From Lasiosphaeria ovina (taxonomy: Eukaryota; Ascomycota; Sordariomycetes; Sordariales; Lasiosphaeriaceae): a stretch of 64,000 bases of DNA. Both the position numbers and the translations under genes were made by a program. The notes beneath the pieces are model-generated. The model was given only the letters and a program-made list of their open reading frames with translations, had not been told where the DNA came from and ran no database searches. Below, piece by piece: positions 21,522-34,400 of the stretch. Within the stretch, counting starts at the first letter, position 1, and each line of letters begins with the position of its first letter. The stretch spans positions 816,001 through 880,000 of the forward strand of contig JAULSN010000004.1 in assembly GCA_033439765.1 (NCBI GenBank). The letters run 5' to 3'.

Positions 21522-24500
21522 TTTCCTCTCAACAGGCGGTCGAGGCAGCTGGCGCTAGCAACCAGCAGACCGACCCAGACAGTGTCTCGAAAGGAGCGTG
21601 GATGGGGGGAAAAAGTCAGATATTGACTTTTTTTCCAGACGGAAACGGCGCCGTGGGAGGGCGCCAGGAGCAGAGATCGGCTTGTCGAGAACAGACTGCC
21701 GGCGGCTGCTTCGGCAGGTGGACGGTTGGAATGCAGATTCTTCGAGTGGAGAGGGGCGGCGTGATTTTTCAATGACGCGGAAAAGGCTGCAGGCTTCGCC
21801 CAAGAGCGAAAAAGCGCGAGGCAAAGTGGCCCACAACCGAAGCAGCAGCACGTCTCCGCAAGAAAGGTGAAGACGGAGACGGGGAAAAGAAATGCTGACG
21901 GGCCGGGTCTAGGATAACAAAGGTGGATGAGATCTCTAGGTCATTCACTGTCGTCGCTGTTTCGTCGGCGTCGTGGGGTGGTGCAGGCCACTGGGGGCTA
22001 GAGAATTGGGTTGGCGAGGAGAGGCGATGCAAGGAGCCGAGAAAAGTGGCAGGTGCGCCTGTCAGAAAAGAGGAAGAGAGTAAAGGCACGGTTGGAGCAA
22101 CCTCTTTTTTTGTGTGCGAGACACGGGTGGTGGGTGGGCTTGCAATGCCCAAAAGCTGGTAGCTCGGCAGCCAGGCAAGTCACCGTGCACGCACCCGTTT
22201 CGAGGGCTTGCAGCTGCGGGTTCTTGCTCCAGCTCCTACAGCTCCAGGGCTCTGTCTTGCTACATGCATGCAAAATAATACTCGCCGAAAACATTTTCCA
22301 ACTAGGTATTCCGTATATTACCTGCACTCCAACTTTGAGGTATCTACACTTTGGGTGCCTTCATTCTGCACGTGTCGGTTGGTCTCTACTGTGCCAGAAT
22401 GGAAGGTCGCCGGCGCCGGCAGTCCTTGTGGGCAGCAAGCTGCAAGATCACAATACAGGCAACCATGGTTGAGCATGGCCAAGAACAACAAGAGCGTGTT
22501 GATATGGAGCAGGGGAGGTACCCATTGTTGTTTGCGGCTGGGTAGGGCTTGGGCGAAACGGCATTCCCTTGGTGATTAATTGACTCTGTATCTTACCCTG
22601 AAAAAGCTTTCTGCTTTAGACGCGGGGTGTGACCGAAGCCGCAATAATAATAACAACATTTCTTCTAGCCGCGTTTCCTCGTTGGTCAAGGAAGATGCGC
22701 AAGAGGCTAAAAGGGGTGAGGCGCCAGCGGGAAGGTGCGGTGCGAGATTCCCAGCGACGGGACCTAAAATACAACCACAGCGGAAGCAGCCCGCTTCCCG
22801 AGCTCGCCCCACCACGGACAGTGGTCCAATCCTCAACGATCGTTGGCACTTGGGTAGGATGGGTGCCATAGCAAATAAACCGGCCAACTAGACGTCTCTA
22901 GATGAGAGCTGGGCCTCTAGGATTCTAAATTACAGGCTCCAAAACCTACCCCTTTTCTTTGAGAAAAACATAAAGGACGAACCGCAAGGTAGTAAGGTCC
23001 CTTGTATTTGGAGTAGTACCACACTAACAGCATTGAGGGATTGAACTATAGCACTGGAGATCTAGCCTGAAAACCAGACTGCTTCGCAGCTAAACTTCGT
23101 ATTCGTACATACACTACGATTACATACATCATGGATAATTTTTAAGGTATCTTACCTCAAGTCGTGCTCGATATCCGTACATGAGATCGAACTCATTGAG
23201 CGGTGCCATCATCAACAGCGGAGGAGCACTGGCTGCGAGCGCGATACGGACTCGAGGCGAGAGGCAAGAGCGAGGTGAGTCGAGCGAGGCAGCAGCGCCC
23301 ATGTCCACTCGATGCGTGCCACCACCCGCCATTTGCGACTCGCAGCCGTGACTCTGAGCGGGCGTGGCAAGGCAATTGGCGTGAGCATCAGCAGGGATAG
23401 TCAGCTACAGACTGGGCTTGGCTCAGCAGCCTCTGACCGATTTGCTGGGACTGGGGATGGACAGGAACAGGAACGAGGGAATAGCATCTTGTCATGGGAT
23501 GCAAGCTGAATGGCTGGCGCTGGCCATTGGGAACTGGCACAGCTTGTGGGCCGCCCACAGACATCAATTCCTCAACGAATGGGATTGGCGACGGCGCTGA
23601 CGCTGCGGGACTTGCATGGAGACTCAGCCGACAGTGGCAACGCAATTAGGTCGTTTCGTTGCAAACTGTAGCCACTGGCTGGCCGTCAGTGCTAGGTGAC
23701 GAAAGGACCAAAAAAAACGGCGGACTAAACACGAGCGAATAGAGTTGGAAGGGGCAAATTCGTCTTGGGAGGAGCTTAAAGGATCGAAGTAGCTTTTGGT
23801 TGCGAACCAAAGATTATCTTCTCCTTTCTGAAGCGGGGGAACTGGGATGGAGTATCCTGCCAATACCATAAATACGGAGACAGTACAATACCTTACCCGA
23901 TTTGCCATCGGCGCGGCGAGAGGAACGTTAACAACACTAAATAGGATTTTGCGTATAATAACCCCGTTTCTTAGAAGAAATACGCTGTAAAAATGCGAAT
24001 TAAATGTAAAAGCACAAACGCCACGGAAGTACATACATGACCTGGCCTCTGACCACGTGCTGCGTCCAGCTTGCCTTACCGAAGTCCTATGGGGGCTGTA
24101 TTACCGCACATACGGTGCGGGATGTTACTGGGTACATTAAATTCTGGGGAACTTCCAGCGGGCGCAGGGCGCAGGTGAAGTGGGCAGGCAAGGTGGAAAA
24201 TGTGGAGCTCTACCCAAACTTCCTTCCATTGCATGCCAGAGGCTCGCCCTCTTTCCATGCTCTCAAGCATCCCCAATCCCACGCCAATTGGCCGTCCCAG
24301 CTTGCCGGAAGACCTCGAGGTTGCACCGCCTGAATTAAGGCCTCTGGCTCTACGCGGCTCCATTGGCCCAGACCGCGGACAAAAACCGACGTTGTACACG
24401 CCACGCGAATCGTCCAACCTCCAATTTTGACATTGGCACACTTCGAATCGTTTGGTCACCGGCTCAGCCAGGAACCCCGCCCAGGTGACCGATGAAAGCT

Positions 24501-25718
24501 CAATGTTACAGTTTGAAGCTCTCAAAACTAGACATAAGCTAGCAGTAGGGATAGAGTCCTAGAACAGTAGAAATGCTTCAAATGCGGCCGCGCTCCCGTG
24601 CAACCTTCCTTCCCTGCCCAGGCCACGATGGACTTCCATTTACAGTTCATGGCGCATCTTCTGTGCCACCTACGATGTGCATGCAGCTCGATGGATATGC
24701 CTGGGCTGCAGTCTGGCAATCACGGTACTGTCGACGACCGGATTTGTTACACGGCGAAGGCGCTCTAAGACTTTGCGCGTCTATGCTGCCCCCTTTTTCG
24801 AAGCCTCGTTCTTTGGCGAGAAACTGCGTGGGAAGCTGGACATGTTTGCTAATTAAACTTGGACGTTGATACGAGACAGAAAAGGGGTTGCCACGGTTCG
24901 CGAATCGCTAATCGCGGGGGTGGTGAGGCCCTGATGTGCTTTTTGTTATTTGAAGGAGCCCAGCTCCACTCGGCTGCGTGAGGTGCGGCCGGCCGGCTGA
25001 CTGGCTGGCTCCCTAGCTCCCTAGCTAGCTGGCTGGCTGGCCGCATTTGATTACGGAATATTCCGCAGTGTCAACCTTCTTTGAACACCTCCCCTCATGA
25101 TCTCATCTTCCAGGTTGCTGCCACGTTGGATTGGCACCCGTGTCCGATATTGACTCTGGAAGGCGACTTCAGCATAAGCTCCATGTTATTGCCGCAACTA
25201 GAAGGCTAGTGACGGAGCGGGACGTTTCGCCCTTTCCCAAGTGATGTAAAATCATTCTGCCTCAATAATGGTACTCAGGACCCAAGTGGCAACGGCTTCT
25301 ATTCTCTCTTGCAAATTTGCGAGCTTCCTTTTCTCTTACATCAATTTCCGTACTAATAATGGAAGCCGGCTCTCGGAGAAGCAGTGGTTTGCCGATACTC
25401 GGGGGATCGATTGCGCAAAGTACTCATTAACCCAGAAGCGTATTGAACCACGCGACGAAGCCTACCACGTCAACCCGACTCCATGATCGTTGCTGGCTCC
25501 TTCCGAGACTGACAATTGATGGCAATCTCTCGTTTTACATGCCCATGAGACGAAGTTGGCCGTGTGGGAGGCACCGTTGCATCCTCCCGGGCCAAAAAGA
25601 CGTTGGGGCTTTGCGAACCATCCCACTTCTCCAACTCTTCATTCAAGGCCGACGACGCTAATTCACAATCTCGCGGCCATCACACGCTCATCTTGCACCA
25701 TAGTCTATAATATTGACC
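21522..25718. other. Long intergenic region, no gene seen
   Basis: The first 600 bases are probably promoter and 5' UTR of the RNA-binding gene. The remainder shows only short frames without coding signal and a CTGG/CTAG-rich patch at 24985-25042. Confidence 0.5.
24985..25042. repeat. CTGG/CTAG simple repeat
   Basis: Interleaved GGCTGGCT and CCTAGCTAGCT words form a low-complexity patch. Confidence 0.75.
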
Positions 25719-26607
25719 ATGCCAATCGGATCAGACACGACCTTATTTCAAGTGGATCCCAATGCGAAGACCAATGACATCCATCCCCAATACTGTTTGG
25801 ACGGACGGGCGATGGGTTTCTCCTCGAGGCTTCACCCTCTGGTTCTGTATCAGCTACAGACGTGAGATCTATCGGCCTACTGCATTGATCTCCCAGGCAA
25901 CGCTATGCAGGCACGATGACGAAAAAAATGGAGATTTTTTCGATCTCGAGATACTGCGTCCCCTCACGGATTGCCTCCACGACGCCGGCTATCGTGTCCT
26001 GCTCTACTACATCTACGACCTTCCGAACCAGTGCATGTGCAGCACGGAACACCTAGACCCTATGTTATACCCATACGGCACACGACATCCAGACGGCATG
26101 GCAATAATCCCTGACTACATGCTCGACCAGCTGGCCGGCGCCATGCACTCTTTCATGCATGACCCTGGAACTCTCAAGTTGACGGGTCACTTGCTAGTGC
26201 CAGCACTGGGCGTTTGGATTGGCGTGGGCCAGGGCGCTGAGTTAGGCTTCACCTTTGGTCACCGCTGGCCATTTGTGATGCATTGCCTAATTGTCTGCAA
26301 AGACGTTACCTGTTTTCGGCTTCTCGGTCCCAATTCTTCTCGGCGGCATATAATGGAAGAGAAAATTTACGAATCCGGGCAGAAACAAGTCGTTGCATAC
26401 AACGAGGCGGTGCTCCAGGAGTTGCAGGACTATTTCGGACCCAGCTGGAGCTGGGAATCCTGGAACACCACCCTAGTTGCCGACAAGCTCCGCGAATGTG
26501 GGACGAAAATCCAAGCTGCTGTTGAGGAATTTGAAAACCAGCTTTCGATATGGTCAGGCACGACTCCAGCGTCTATGACACATGTGGTCTTGTTTGTCGA
26601 CGAGTAG
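25719..26607 (+). CDS. Orphan two-exon protein, 279 aa
   Basis: Exon 1 is 25719-25861 and exon 2 is 25911-26607, joined over a 49-base intron with donor GTGAGA and acceptor TGCAG. Splicing joins HPLVLYQLQT to HDDEKNGDFFDL in one frame. A model starting in the second frame at 25762 would instead read through the intron and lose the better N-terminus. The product is soluble-looking, rich in Trp, Cys and His, with a hydrophobic centre (LLVPALGVWIGVGQGAELG) that may be a buried core or one membrane pass. I recognise no domain. Codon use is that of a real gene. It lies alone between long non-coding stretches. Confidence 0.65.
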
Positions 26608-27912
26608 AGAACGCCGCAACGGCCGGATCAATCTATTCCCGCAGCCTGGCTACGTCGACTTACGCAGAGCACATATTTAGACGTACTACACAACGCGTGG
26701 GATTTCGCCCTAGTACAGGCTGATGCAAATTGGCTGGCTTTATCGCTTCGGCCGCTTGTCCCTCCCCGCAGACGGAGCTGGCAAAATAGTTCGCGCATGA
26801 GGCACTGGTCGATTCATGTCTTCAAGCCAGATGTCAACGGATCAGCGGTAAGTTAGATGTTTTTTAGTTTACGCCTTTGCGGTGCCTTTGATTCTAGTAC
26901 CTATCCAGTCGCTGACTTGGTTATCTAAATATTAGAATTTTTAAAGCGTTTTTGTGCATTGATACTGAGCATGGGCTCGTGTCCAACAACTACAACAACT
27001 ACAAAATTAGCGAAGCTATGTAGTGGATTTCTTTCTACTCATCTCGTGTGTGTTAGGTGAATGTTAATCCGAGTCTGGTTGATGTCTTGCTTTGGCAACG
27101 CCTTTGCCACGTCTAAACATGCCTTTATTCTCGCGCAGTTCAAAGAGATCAGACCGGTGCCGGGTGCCGCAAGTATAAATAGCATCACGCCTTTGTCCGC
27201 GGCCTTTTGCTTCCCGCAAATGCTGCCTCAAATCAGCACGCAAGGAGCACGGGAGCAGCTGCTGAACAAAGAACAAGTCCTAGATCGAGCGGGACTGAGT
27301 GCTCAAATTAGCACGGGCCGGGCCTAGAGGAGCCTTCACTCACACGTCAGAGTGCTTGTCTAGGAAAGAGGCTTTGTGCCGTTGCACCGAGTGTCACAGT
27401 CACCAGCGTTTGAGCCTTCCGCTTTAATATTTTGAGCGTGCTTCTTCCAGCGACAGGCAGGGTTCTTGGGTCTTGTCGATCTGATTCAGATGATTGTCTC
27501 TTTTTCCGCCTTTCAAATAATAATCTGCCCCCCCTGCTCTGCTCTCGTTGTCGCCGCTATTGTTGCGAGATTCCTTTCTTCAACTTTTCAAACGACCTTG
27601 TGTCCTTTGCCTGCCCTCTTCGAAGCAGATTCATCAATACCTTATTGTCTTGCTTATTGGTTATTACTTATCTTCTGTTCTCACTTTTCGTTGCAATTCA
27701 CTTGTCTCACCTTTGCAAACTAGCCTTGAGGGATAGATCACATCTGATTTTTCGTATCATAGCTACCTCTCGATTCAGTAACTCTCGCGAGACTTATTTC
27801 TTCTTCACTCGGCACTATTTTTAGCCATAAGCACTCATCGCGGCCAGAAGGACTCCACTGGTCCCTATTTTGAACTTCGCAAGTCATCGAAACAGAGATC
27901 CGAGCCCCGGAG
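26608..27912. other. Intergenic, promoter side of the Cys-cluster gene
   Basis: No gene is seen. A C/T-rich stretch with ATG-poor sequence at 27430-27900 is consistent with a 5' leader for the gene at 27913. Confidence 0.5.
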
Positions 27913-29313
27913 ATGCCTCCCAGAGCTGGGTCCAAGGGCAAGCCGCCGCGGCTGGCCCTCACCGACGGAACTAGCATCGTGCTCCCCTCGCGGGCGCCGA
28001 CGCCGCCCAACACAGCCGCGACGCCGACCGACCCTACCAAGCCAGCGAGCGCGGCCAAGACGCCCGTGTCGCCGGCCAGAAAGCGCTTCAGTCTGACCGT
28101 CCCCCCCAGCCCCTACTCGCCCCGCGCCAAGTTCACAGCAGCCCGGGTTTTCACAATACCGCAATCACCACCCACATCGCAGCCACCACCGCCCGAGGAG
28201 CCGTGCCCGTGGCTATGGCGATGCCATCGCTGCCGCATCCTCTACCGGATGTCGTGCACCCGCCGCTGTCTTGAGTGCAGCCACGAGTTCTGCAGGGCGT
28301 CGGGCTCCAGCTCGGGGGTCAAGACGAAGAAACGCTGCCGCAGCTCCGCCGGCCCGTGCAGATCCGAGTTCGACTACACGGCCTGGGCTGCCTGGGGCGC
28401 CTTCCGCCGCACCACGGCCATTGCCGCCGCCGCCGCCACAAGCGACAGTACAGCGAAAGCCCCCCCAAAGACATCATCATCATCATCATCATCAGCAGAA
28501 ACCGGCCGAAAGCGCCGGCGTGTAGGTATTAGCAGCGCCATGGAAGCATATGCAAAGTTCGAGTACGTCCCCGCCGACAGCAGCAGCACGGCGGCCTACG
28601 ACGGCGGCTCGTCGGACGGCGGCAGCGACACCACCATCGCCATGGTATGGGAGCCCGTGGCAGGCAGCGAGGCGGCGCGCGTCGAGCGCGCCAAGGAGAA
28701 GATGTACGTGCGCGACGAGCACAACTGCTGGACGCACTGCGACTTCCCGGCCGAGTGCCGCCACGCCGTGTACCGCGCGTGCATACAGGGGCGCGCGCGC
28801 GCCGTCGGCGATGGCCGGCACGCCGTGCTGGTCTCGTCGATATCATCACCCAAAAGGGATAAATCTGCGCGGATCCGCCGGAGACGCGCCGCTGTCGTCG
28901 TGCCTTTGTCTCATAGTGACGCCGACGACGAACTGTCCCCCGCCGGCCCCCCGAACTACGACAAGGAGCTGGAGCTGGACCAGGACGAGCAGGACCAGCT
29001 GGAGGCCATCTACGGGCTGTACTGCGTTAGCATGGTGGTGGGGGAGAAGGACAGCGACGTCTCGGACTTGGAATACGACCTTCTCGGCACGGCCGTTGCG
29101 GCGTCGCAGCGCTCAGAACCAACGGAGGGCAGCAAGCGCGACGACAATATGCTGTATGCCCTGGCGTCGCCGCCGCGGCCGGGGTCGGTTTCCTGGTTCG
29201 ATGACGGTGATAATAGCAGTAGCAGTAGCAGTAGCAGTAGCAGTAGCAGTAGCAGTAGCAGTAGCAGTAGCAGTAGCAGTAGCAGCAGCAGCAGTGACAG
29301 CGGCGACGACTAG
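27913..29313 (+). CDS. Fungal Cys-cluster protein with poly-Ser tail, 466 aa
   Basis: A single exon runs from ATG 27913 to the TAG at 29311-29313. A Pro/Ala/Ser-rich head leads to a Cys-rich block at about residues 103-128 (WRCHRCRILY followed by SCTRRCLECSHEFC), a zinc-ribbon-like arrangement, then a second Cys/His patch (HNCWTHCDFPAECRHAVYRAC). The centre has a basic GRKRRR motif that could be a nuclear signal, then acidic regions, and a C-terminal serine run coded by an AGTAGC repeat. This pattern fits Sordariomycete hypothetical proteins with no known role. Zinc binding and nuclear location are inferences from motif shape. Confidence 0.75.
   Translation: MPPRAGSKGKPPRLALTDGTSIVLPSRAPTPPNTAATPTDPTKPASAAKTPVSPARKRFSLTVPPSPYSPRAKFTAARVFTIPQSPPTSQPPPPEEPCPWLWRCHRCRILYRMSCTRRCLECSHEFCRASGSSSGVKTKKRCRSSAGPCRSEFDYTAWAAWGAFRRTTAIAAAAATSDSTAKAPPKTSSSSSSSAETGRKRRRVGISSAMEAYAKFEYVPADSSSTAAYDGGSSDGGSDTTIAMVWEPVAGSEAARVERAKEKMYVRDEHNCWTHCDFPAECRHAVYRACIQGRARAVGDGRHAVLVSSISSPKRDKSARIRRRRAAVVVPLSHSDADDELSPAGPPNYDKELELDQDEQDQLEAIYGLYCVSMVVGEKDSDVSDLEYDLLGTAVAASQRSEPTEGSKRDDNMLYALASPPRPGSVSWFDDGDNSSSSSSSSSSSSSSSSSSSSSSSSSSSDSGDD
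29216..29301. repeat. (AGTAGC)n microsatellite coding poly-Ser
   Basis: A hexanucleotide array of about 13 units is followed by AGC triplets at the very end of the Cys-cluster gene. Length change in steps of three would alter only the number of serines. Confidence 0.95.
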
Positions 29314-30533
29314 GACATGGAGGGAAAAGCATATCCTCCACGCCGGATCTAAATTATCTAAGAGCGCATGTCGAACGGGATTTGGGCTGGTTAATTAGGG
29401 GCAACGGGCAAGGAGTAAGGGATTGCGTCGGCAGCGGCCCGGAAGCGGCTCGAAGACGACCATTGTGCTCCTGTCCGTTTATATTTTCTTTGTTTTGGCG
29501 GATAAAGATAACAGCTGGAATGGACTGTGTGCCTAGCCTAGATCTGGGGCCTGGATGGCACTACAGAGGATGAGTTGCGTTACATGTACAATATAAGTGC
29601 CGACGAAAACCAAGACGAGGACGGCGATGACGAGAGTGAAGACCCTTTATGGGGAGAAAGGGCTAGGGCAGGGCAGCGCGGCTTGCCTTACTTGCTGTGC
29701 AGGTGGATGTATTGGATGTATAATAATAATGCGATAGATCGAATGACACAGTTGGGACTTGCGCGATCTTTTTCTCCCTCACTAGGCACCTCATATGAGT
29801 ACGTAGCGTGTGAAGTCAAGATGAATGTCGGCGTAATATCTTGACTCATTCCTGAAAACCACCAAACTCATCATTCGCCCTCAGTGCCCGGCGCAGAAAC
29901 AAAGCCCAGTTCTGCAGGAACCCCATGGTGTATATACTTGTTTCGCACACAGTTCATGATACCGTCGTAACGGAGCAGGGCAGAGCACTTTACGCACAAC
30001 AAAGACAGGGACACGCCGTCAGAGTCAACCAGATCTCAATCAGCTAATATTCCAGCTACCTAATAACCTAACCTACCTAACCCACCAGCCGGCAGACCCG
30101 TGTTCCCGGCGTGCCCTAAAATATCAGGAGTCGTGTTGGTACAGATGTCGGAGCCACCACGGCGGGCTGCCCCTTCAAGCACTATTAGCTCTGCCGTCTC
30201 TCGGCCAGAGACAGGCACCTGCGACCCGGCGCCATGCCGCCATCCCGCGCGTCGCGGCGCCCATAAGCAGCCGCCTTCCACAAACCCAGGCCTCGACGGG
30301 AACCCAACTCGCGAGCAAGAGCTCCGACATGAAAGAAGGGAAAAGAATAAGAGTCCCCTAGAGACAACAGCGTAACTCGCAAAATAAATCCCCTACCTAC
30401 TCCATCATTCCCACCACATATATCGCGTGCAAAGGGATCTCGTCGGTGGTTCGGCGGGGTTTGGGTTCGAATACTCGACGGGTATCTTTTGAAACCGTGC
30501 ACATCACGTCTTGTTTGCAAGTGGGCCGAACCT
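29314..30533. other. Intergenic between convergent genes, no gene seen
   Basis: This is the space between the 3' ends of the Cys-cluster gene and the H2A.Z gene. Short frames here show no coding character. Confidence 0.55.
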
Positions 30534-31474
30534 CTATGCCTCGGCGGCCTTGGCCTTCTTTTTCTGTTCAACCTTGAGGAGGAGCGCGCGGTTGATGTGC
30601 GGTAGGACGCCTCCGAAGGCGATCGTGGCCCGGATCAACGTGTCGAGTTCCTCGTCACCACGGATGGCGAGTTGCAGATGGCGTGGCGTGATGCGCTTCA
30701 CCTTCAGATCCTTTGCCGCATTCTGTTGGGGCACAGCCGGGTTAGTCACAGGGGCGACGAGAGATGGCGCAGTGGGCGCTGGCAGGAAAGGCAAAGGGAA
30801 GGCTCTGCCAGGATCCGCTGCAGCCAACGAGGGGGGCACTTACGCCTGCAAGTTCGAGCACTTCGGCTGTGAGATATTCAAGAACAGCGGTAACGTAAAC
30901 AGCAGCCTTAGCACCAACGCGCATTTTGTTTTGCGTGTTTTGCTTGAGGAAACGCTTGACACGGCCGCAAGGGAACTGCAGAGAAAAAAAGTCAGCACCG
31001 TAGGCCTGCACGCGACCGAAGGGGCGAAAGCAGGGACAAAGAAATCGCGTCGCGCAGGCGGCCCTCGGGGCAGGTAATGGGGTTTCTTGTCGAGAGAATA
31101 TCCAGTTTGATATTAAAGGTCGATGCATTAAACAAATAGCGAGTTGCAGAGGACGGCGCGCGACAGGATATGGCTGATATGGGGGCTGGGTCGTCGTTTC
31201 GGTGGGCGTGTGCGAGTGTAGCCCGGGAATGCAGGACGGGCGCGTGGCTGGGAGTTTGCTTTCGGGTAGGCGTGATGCGATGGGCAGGAGGGCAAAAATG
31301 GACGAGCAAAACATGGAAGCAACAACAGCTGGCGCATCGCAGCAATAACGCGACATAACATACCTGCAGACCAGCGCGGGCAGAGTGGCTCTGCTGCTTC
31401 TTGGGACCGTCGGCTCCAGACGTCTTTCCTCCCGAACTCTTTCCTCCAGACGACTTGCCCTTTCCGCCAGCCAT
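30534..31474 (-). CDS. HTZ1: Histone H2A.Z
   Basis: Three exons, 31474-31364, 30975-30844 and 30722-30534, give 143 residues. The variant histone replaces H2A in nucleosomes near promoters and is deposited by SWR1. The sequence shows a Gly/Lys/Ser-rich acetylatable tail ([12 protein letters not shown]), the histone fold with [12 protein letters not shown] and [21 protein letters not shown], and the variant-specific C-terminal parts [18 protein letters not shown] and [27 protein letters not shown] marks it as H2A.Z, since canonical H2A has a different acidic patch and docking region and usually ends in SQEL. Intron 1 is 388 bases, longer than others in the window, and intron 2 is 121 bases. 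Donors are GTATGT and GTAAGT. Confidence 0.96.
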
Positions 31475-34400
31475 TTCTGCGTTCCGAAGAGGGATGCGCG
31501 GGGTGGTTGGGGCGAATTAGTTTTTTCCTTTCTGAGGGTTAAAAAAGCGTACAAGAATTTGAGCGCGTGGGATAATCGCAGTAAAAGTTCAGATTGCGAC
31601 GGACGCGGGCTGCGGCGATGGGACCGAGACTGTGGATGAATTTGCGACAATCTTGGATCGATGTTGTTCGTTGTTGACGGATCGAAAATTCAGAGGGGCG
31701 GCGATGATGGAGGTTGCTGTTTGTTGTTCCCGCAGAGCTGGCGTTCCCCCGTTAAGCGAGCCTTTGGGTTCTGATTTGCGGCGCCTGCAATTCTTGTTGA
31801 CACACCCAAGGTCCCGTCCCAGGCGGCCCGCGGTGAGCTCACAGTTAGGTCCATCAGTGGAAGGAGGGTGCGCACGGGCCAACTGTCCAGCTCGAGGAGA
31901 TGGAAGGGCGCCCCGCAGCCAGCCGAGAGGACGGACAGAAGGACAGGCCCGCGCGGCCACTGCAAAGCGCCGTCACATCGTAGGATAATTGAATCGCATC
32001 TTCCCTCGAAACGGACGGAGGAGGGCGTCAGCTCAGTTCAGTTGACCGCTTTTCGTTAGTGACGGCGCAGAGGCGGCAAGCTGAAGAATTGGCGGGGGAG
32101 AGCGCCTCGACAGCGACAGCGACAGCGGCAGCGACAGCGACAAGGCCCAAGGCGGGCGGGCAGTCTGGCGCTCCGCTGCCAGCGCCCGACGGACGCGCCT
32201 GCCTTGTGCTCACCTCTCCAGCTCGTCAGGGGGGACGAAAAAGGGGAGAAGACGTGGGAATTAGATGGCCGACCATAGTACAAGCCAGTTTGCACCGTCC
32301 CCGAGCGTGTGTGCAGTGGCCGAAATGGACTGAAGAAGTTGCTCTGGGATTCAAGATGGAGGGCTAGACTTCAAAGCTGAGGTTGTCGCTCCAGCCCCAC
32401 AGCCGTATCTGTGCCTGCTGTGGCGTCACGGCTAAAGCACCGCCTTCGCTGTTTTTAACCCCACTGTGGCGTGGCCCGCTGCGAACCAGCGTTTCACTAA
32501 CAATTACGGAATCCACAACGGGAATTTGGAACTGTTCCAGAAGCCCGCGATCGAGCAGATCATGCTTGTTAACATTTGGCTCTGTGAGAACCGTCACCTT
32601 GAGGGCATGTTGTCTTATTACAAAGAAGGAAGCCCGGGTACGGAAGGGTTATATTTTTCTAAAATTATGTAAGACCCGAGTACTTTCTCTAGTAAGGGTG
32701 TTGGATCGTAGTTTTGTTTTGCCTTTCTTTTACCACATTTCCAGCATTCCAGCAAGCGATAGAACAGTGCACACCGACTCCGATGTGCTATACTGTACTC
32801 TTCAGTTGTCTTTCTACCTAAACGCACTCCCATCATTCTTACCCAAGGTACATACAAAGAGTACGGTGAGTTATTTGGGTATGATTCATTATGGTCAGTA
32901 CCTCCATTCCCACGCAGCAGCCGGGTTCTCGTCAGACTGGGGCCGCTGTTAATCTGTGACTGTACCTTTCGGACCTATATTCGGGGCCAGGAGCTCAACC
33001 TCGCCCTGCATGTGTATGCCATTGCGTAAATTGGATACTGATGTGAACTTGGAAAGAGTAGTCCGTTATGTGGACTGCAAAAAGAGAGAAAGAGAAATAT
33101 AGAAGGCTGTGCTCATATCGAGAATAACGAGTGCGTGCGTTTTCGTCGCCAATGGAAAGACCTGGATACCAGTGTGTCAAGTCACCTGACAGAACGTGGG
33201 CGGCAGAAAATAGCAAGGAAGTTGAGTCAATACCGAAGGGAGTAAAGAGAGGCAGCAAAAGTAGCGCCTGAAGCCATCGACTCTAGAGCGCGATAAAGAT
33301 TAGGAAGGGGGCGCAGTGCACACCAAAGCAATTGTAGGAAGAGCCATTGAGAGGGGGAGTAAAGTGCGTAGTATGACGCTCTCGCTGGCGGTGCCAAGCT
33401 AACGACATTGTTGACAACGACGAGAAGTGCGGAACTATCCGTGACAAGATAAATGCTTGGCAGAGTTGGGAGAGGAAATGATGGGATGATGGCAGCCTGT
33501 TGAGAAGGTTGGGTAGGATATCGGGGATTCGATGAAGGATGAAAGAGGAGACAGTGCGAGGACCAAGAGTAAACCGACCAAGGGGAATCGGGATAACATC
33601 AAAAAACAAGCAAAAGAAATTGAAGGAAAATAACGAGTAGACGTCAGCAATGAGCAGTGCGACGACCTTAAGACTGGCACTGGCAAGTCGGCCATGGCCA
33701 GCATGGTCCTCCCAAGGCGTTCTCATGTGCGTATTCCGTACATAGTAGCTGTGGGATGTTTGTTGAGCCTCCAAAATCGCTCAGGTGACGGCCCAACGCT
33801 TATTGTCAACGGGCGCAAACTCCAAGAGGGGAGAGAGGAAGAATGCCTTGCGCAAGGCGACGAGCCCGGCTCCGAACCTCAACACTTGACCGAGGTGGCA
33901 ATTTTGGAGAAGGACGAGAACAAGTTATGCGACGCGAGGCTGCCGTACAATACCAACCCGCCGAGCTTGGACGAGCCTGTTCCTGTTGTTGCGACAGTTG
34001 TGTTTGAGAGCCTGATGAATGATGACGGGACAGCAGCTTCAGGGCCAGCTTTGGTTGGAAATGGGGGATTCGGGATTGAATCCAGCCAGTCCGTGACTGG
34101 TTCGAGCCAATGGCGCACCCGCGTGCCTCGATGGCTTGCATGAGGCCGCCTGCGCCCGCCAATATGAACGCCGACCTGCTCCGACTCCGCCTTGCCCAGC
34201 TGCCAAGGCACCGCCGCCCACCTACTTCAGGAGTCGGCCAGGCAGGTGGCCCGTCGGTCGGTCGGTCGCTGTAACGAGATGGGTGTGCCCCAGTTGACGC
34301 ATCCCAGAACCAGTCATTCCGAATGGGAATCCAATGGCTATGAAATAGTTAATAATAACGGGACGAAGTCAAATAAACCGGCTCGTCTGAGCTGGCTCTT

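Noticed and set aside
28550..29398. 282-codon frame overlapping the Cys-cluster gene
   Set aside because: It is a shifted frame of GC-rich coding DNA with an Arg/Thr/Ser-rich nonsense composition.
29575..29844. 89-codon plus-strand frame
   Set aside because: Non-coding composition in the gap between convergent genes; no support.
30440..30500. GGGTTCGAATACTCG, which resembles a tRNA T-arm
   Set aside because: The last B-box base is wrong, no A-box lies upstream, and stems do not pair.
32364..32640. Minus-strand frame with protein-like text ending RLWGWSDNLSFEV
   Set aside because: It has no ATG start, is bounded by a stop upstream, and the opposite strand has equally plausible frames. There is no splice support or recognised motif.
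33694..34143. 149-codon plus-strand frame
   Set aside because: Composition is not gene-like, the minus strand overlaps with similar-length frames, and no domain or neighbour supports it.
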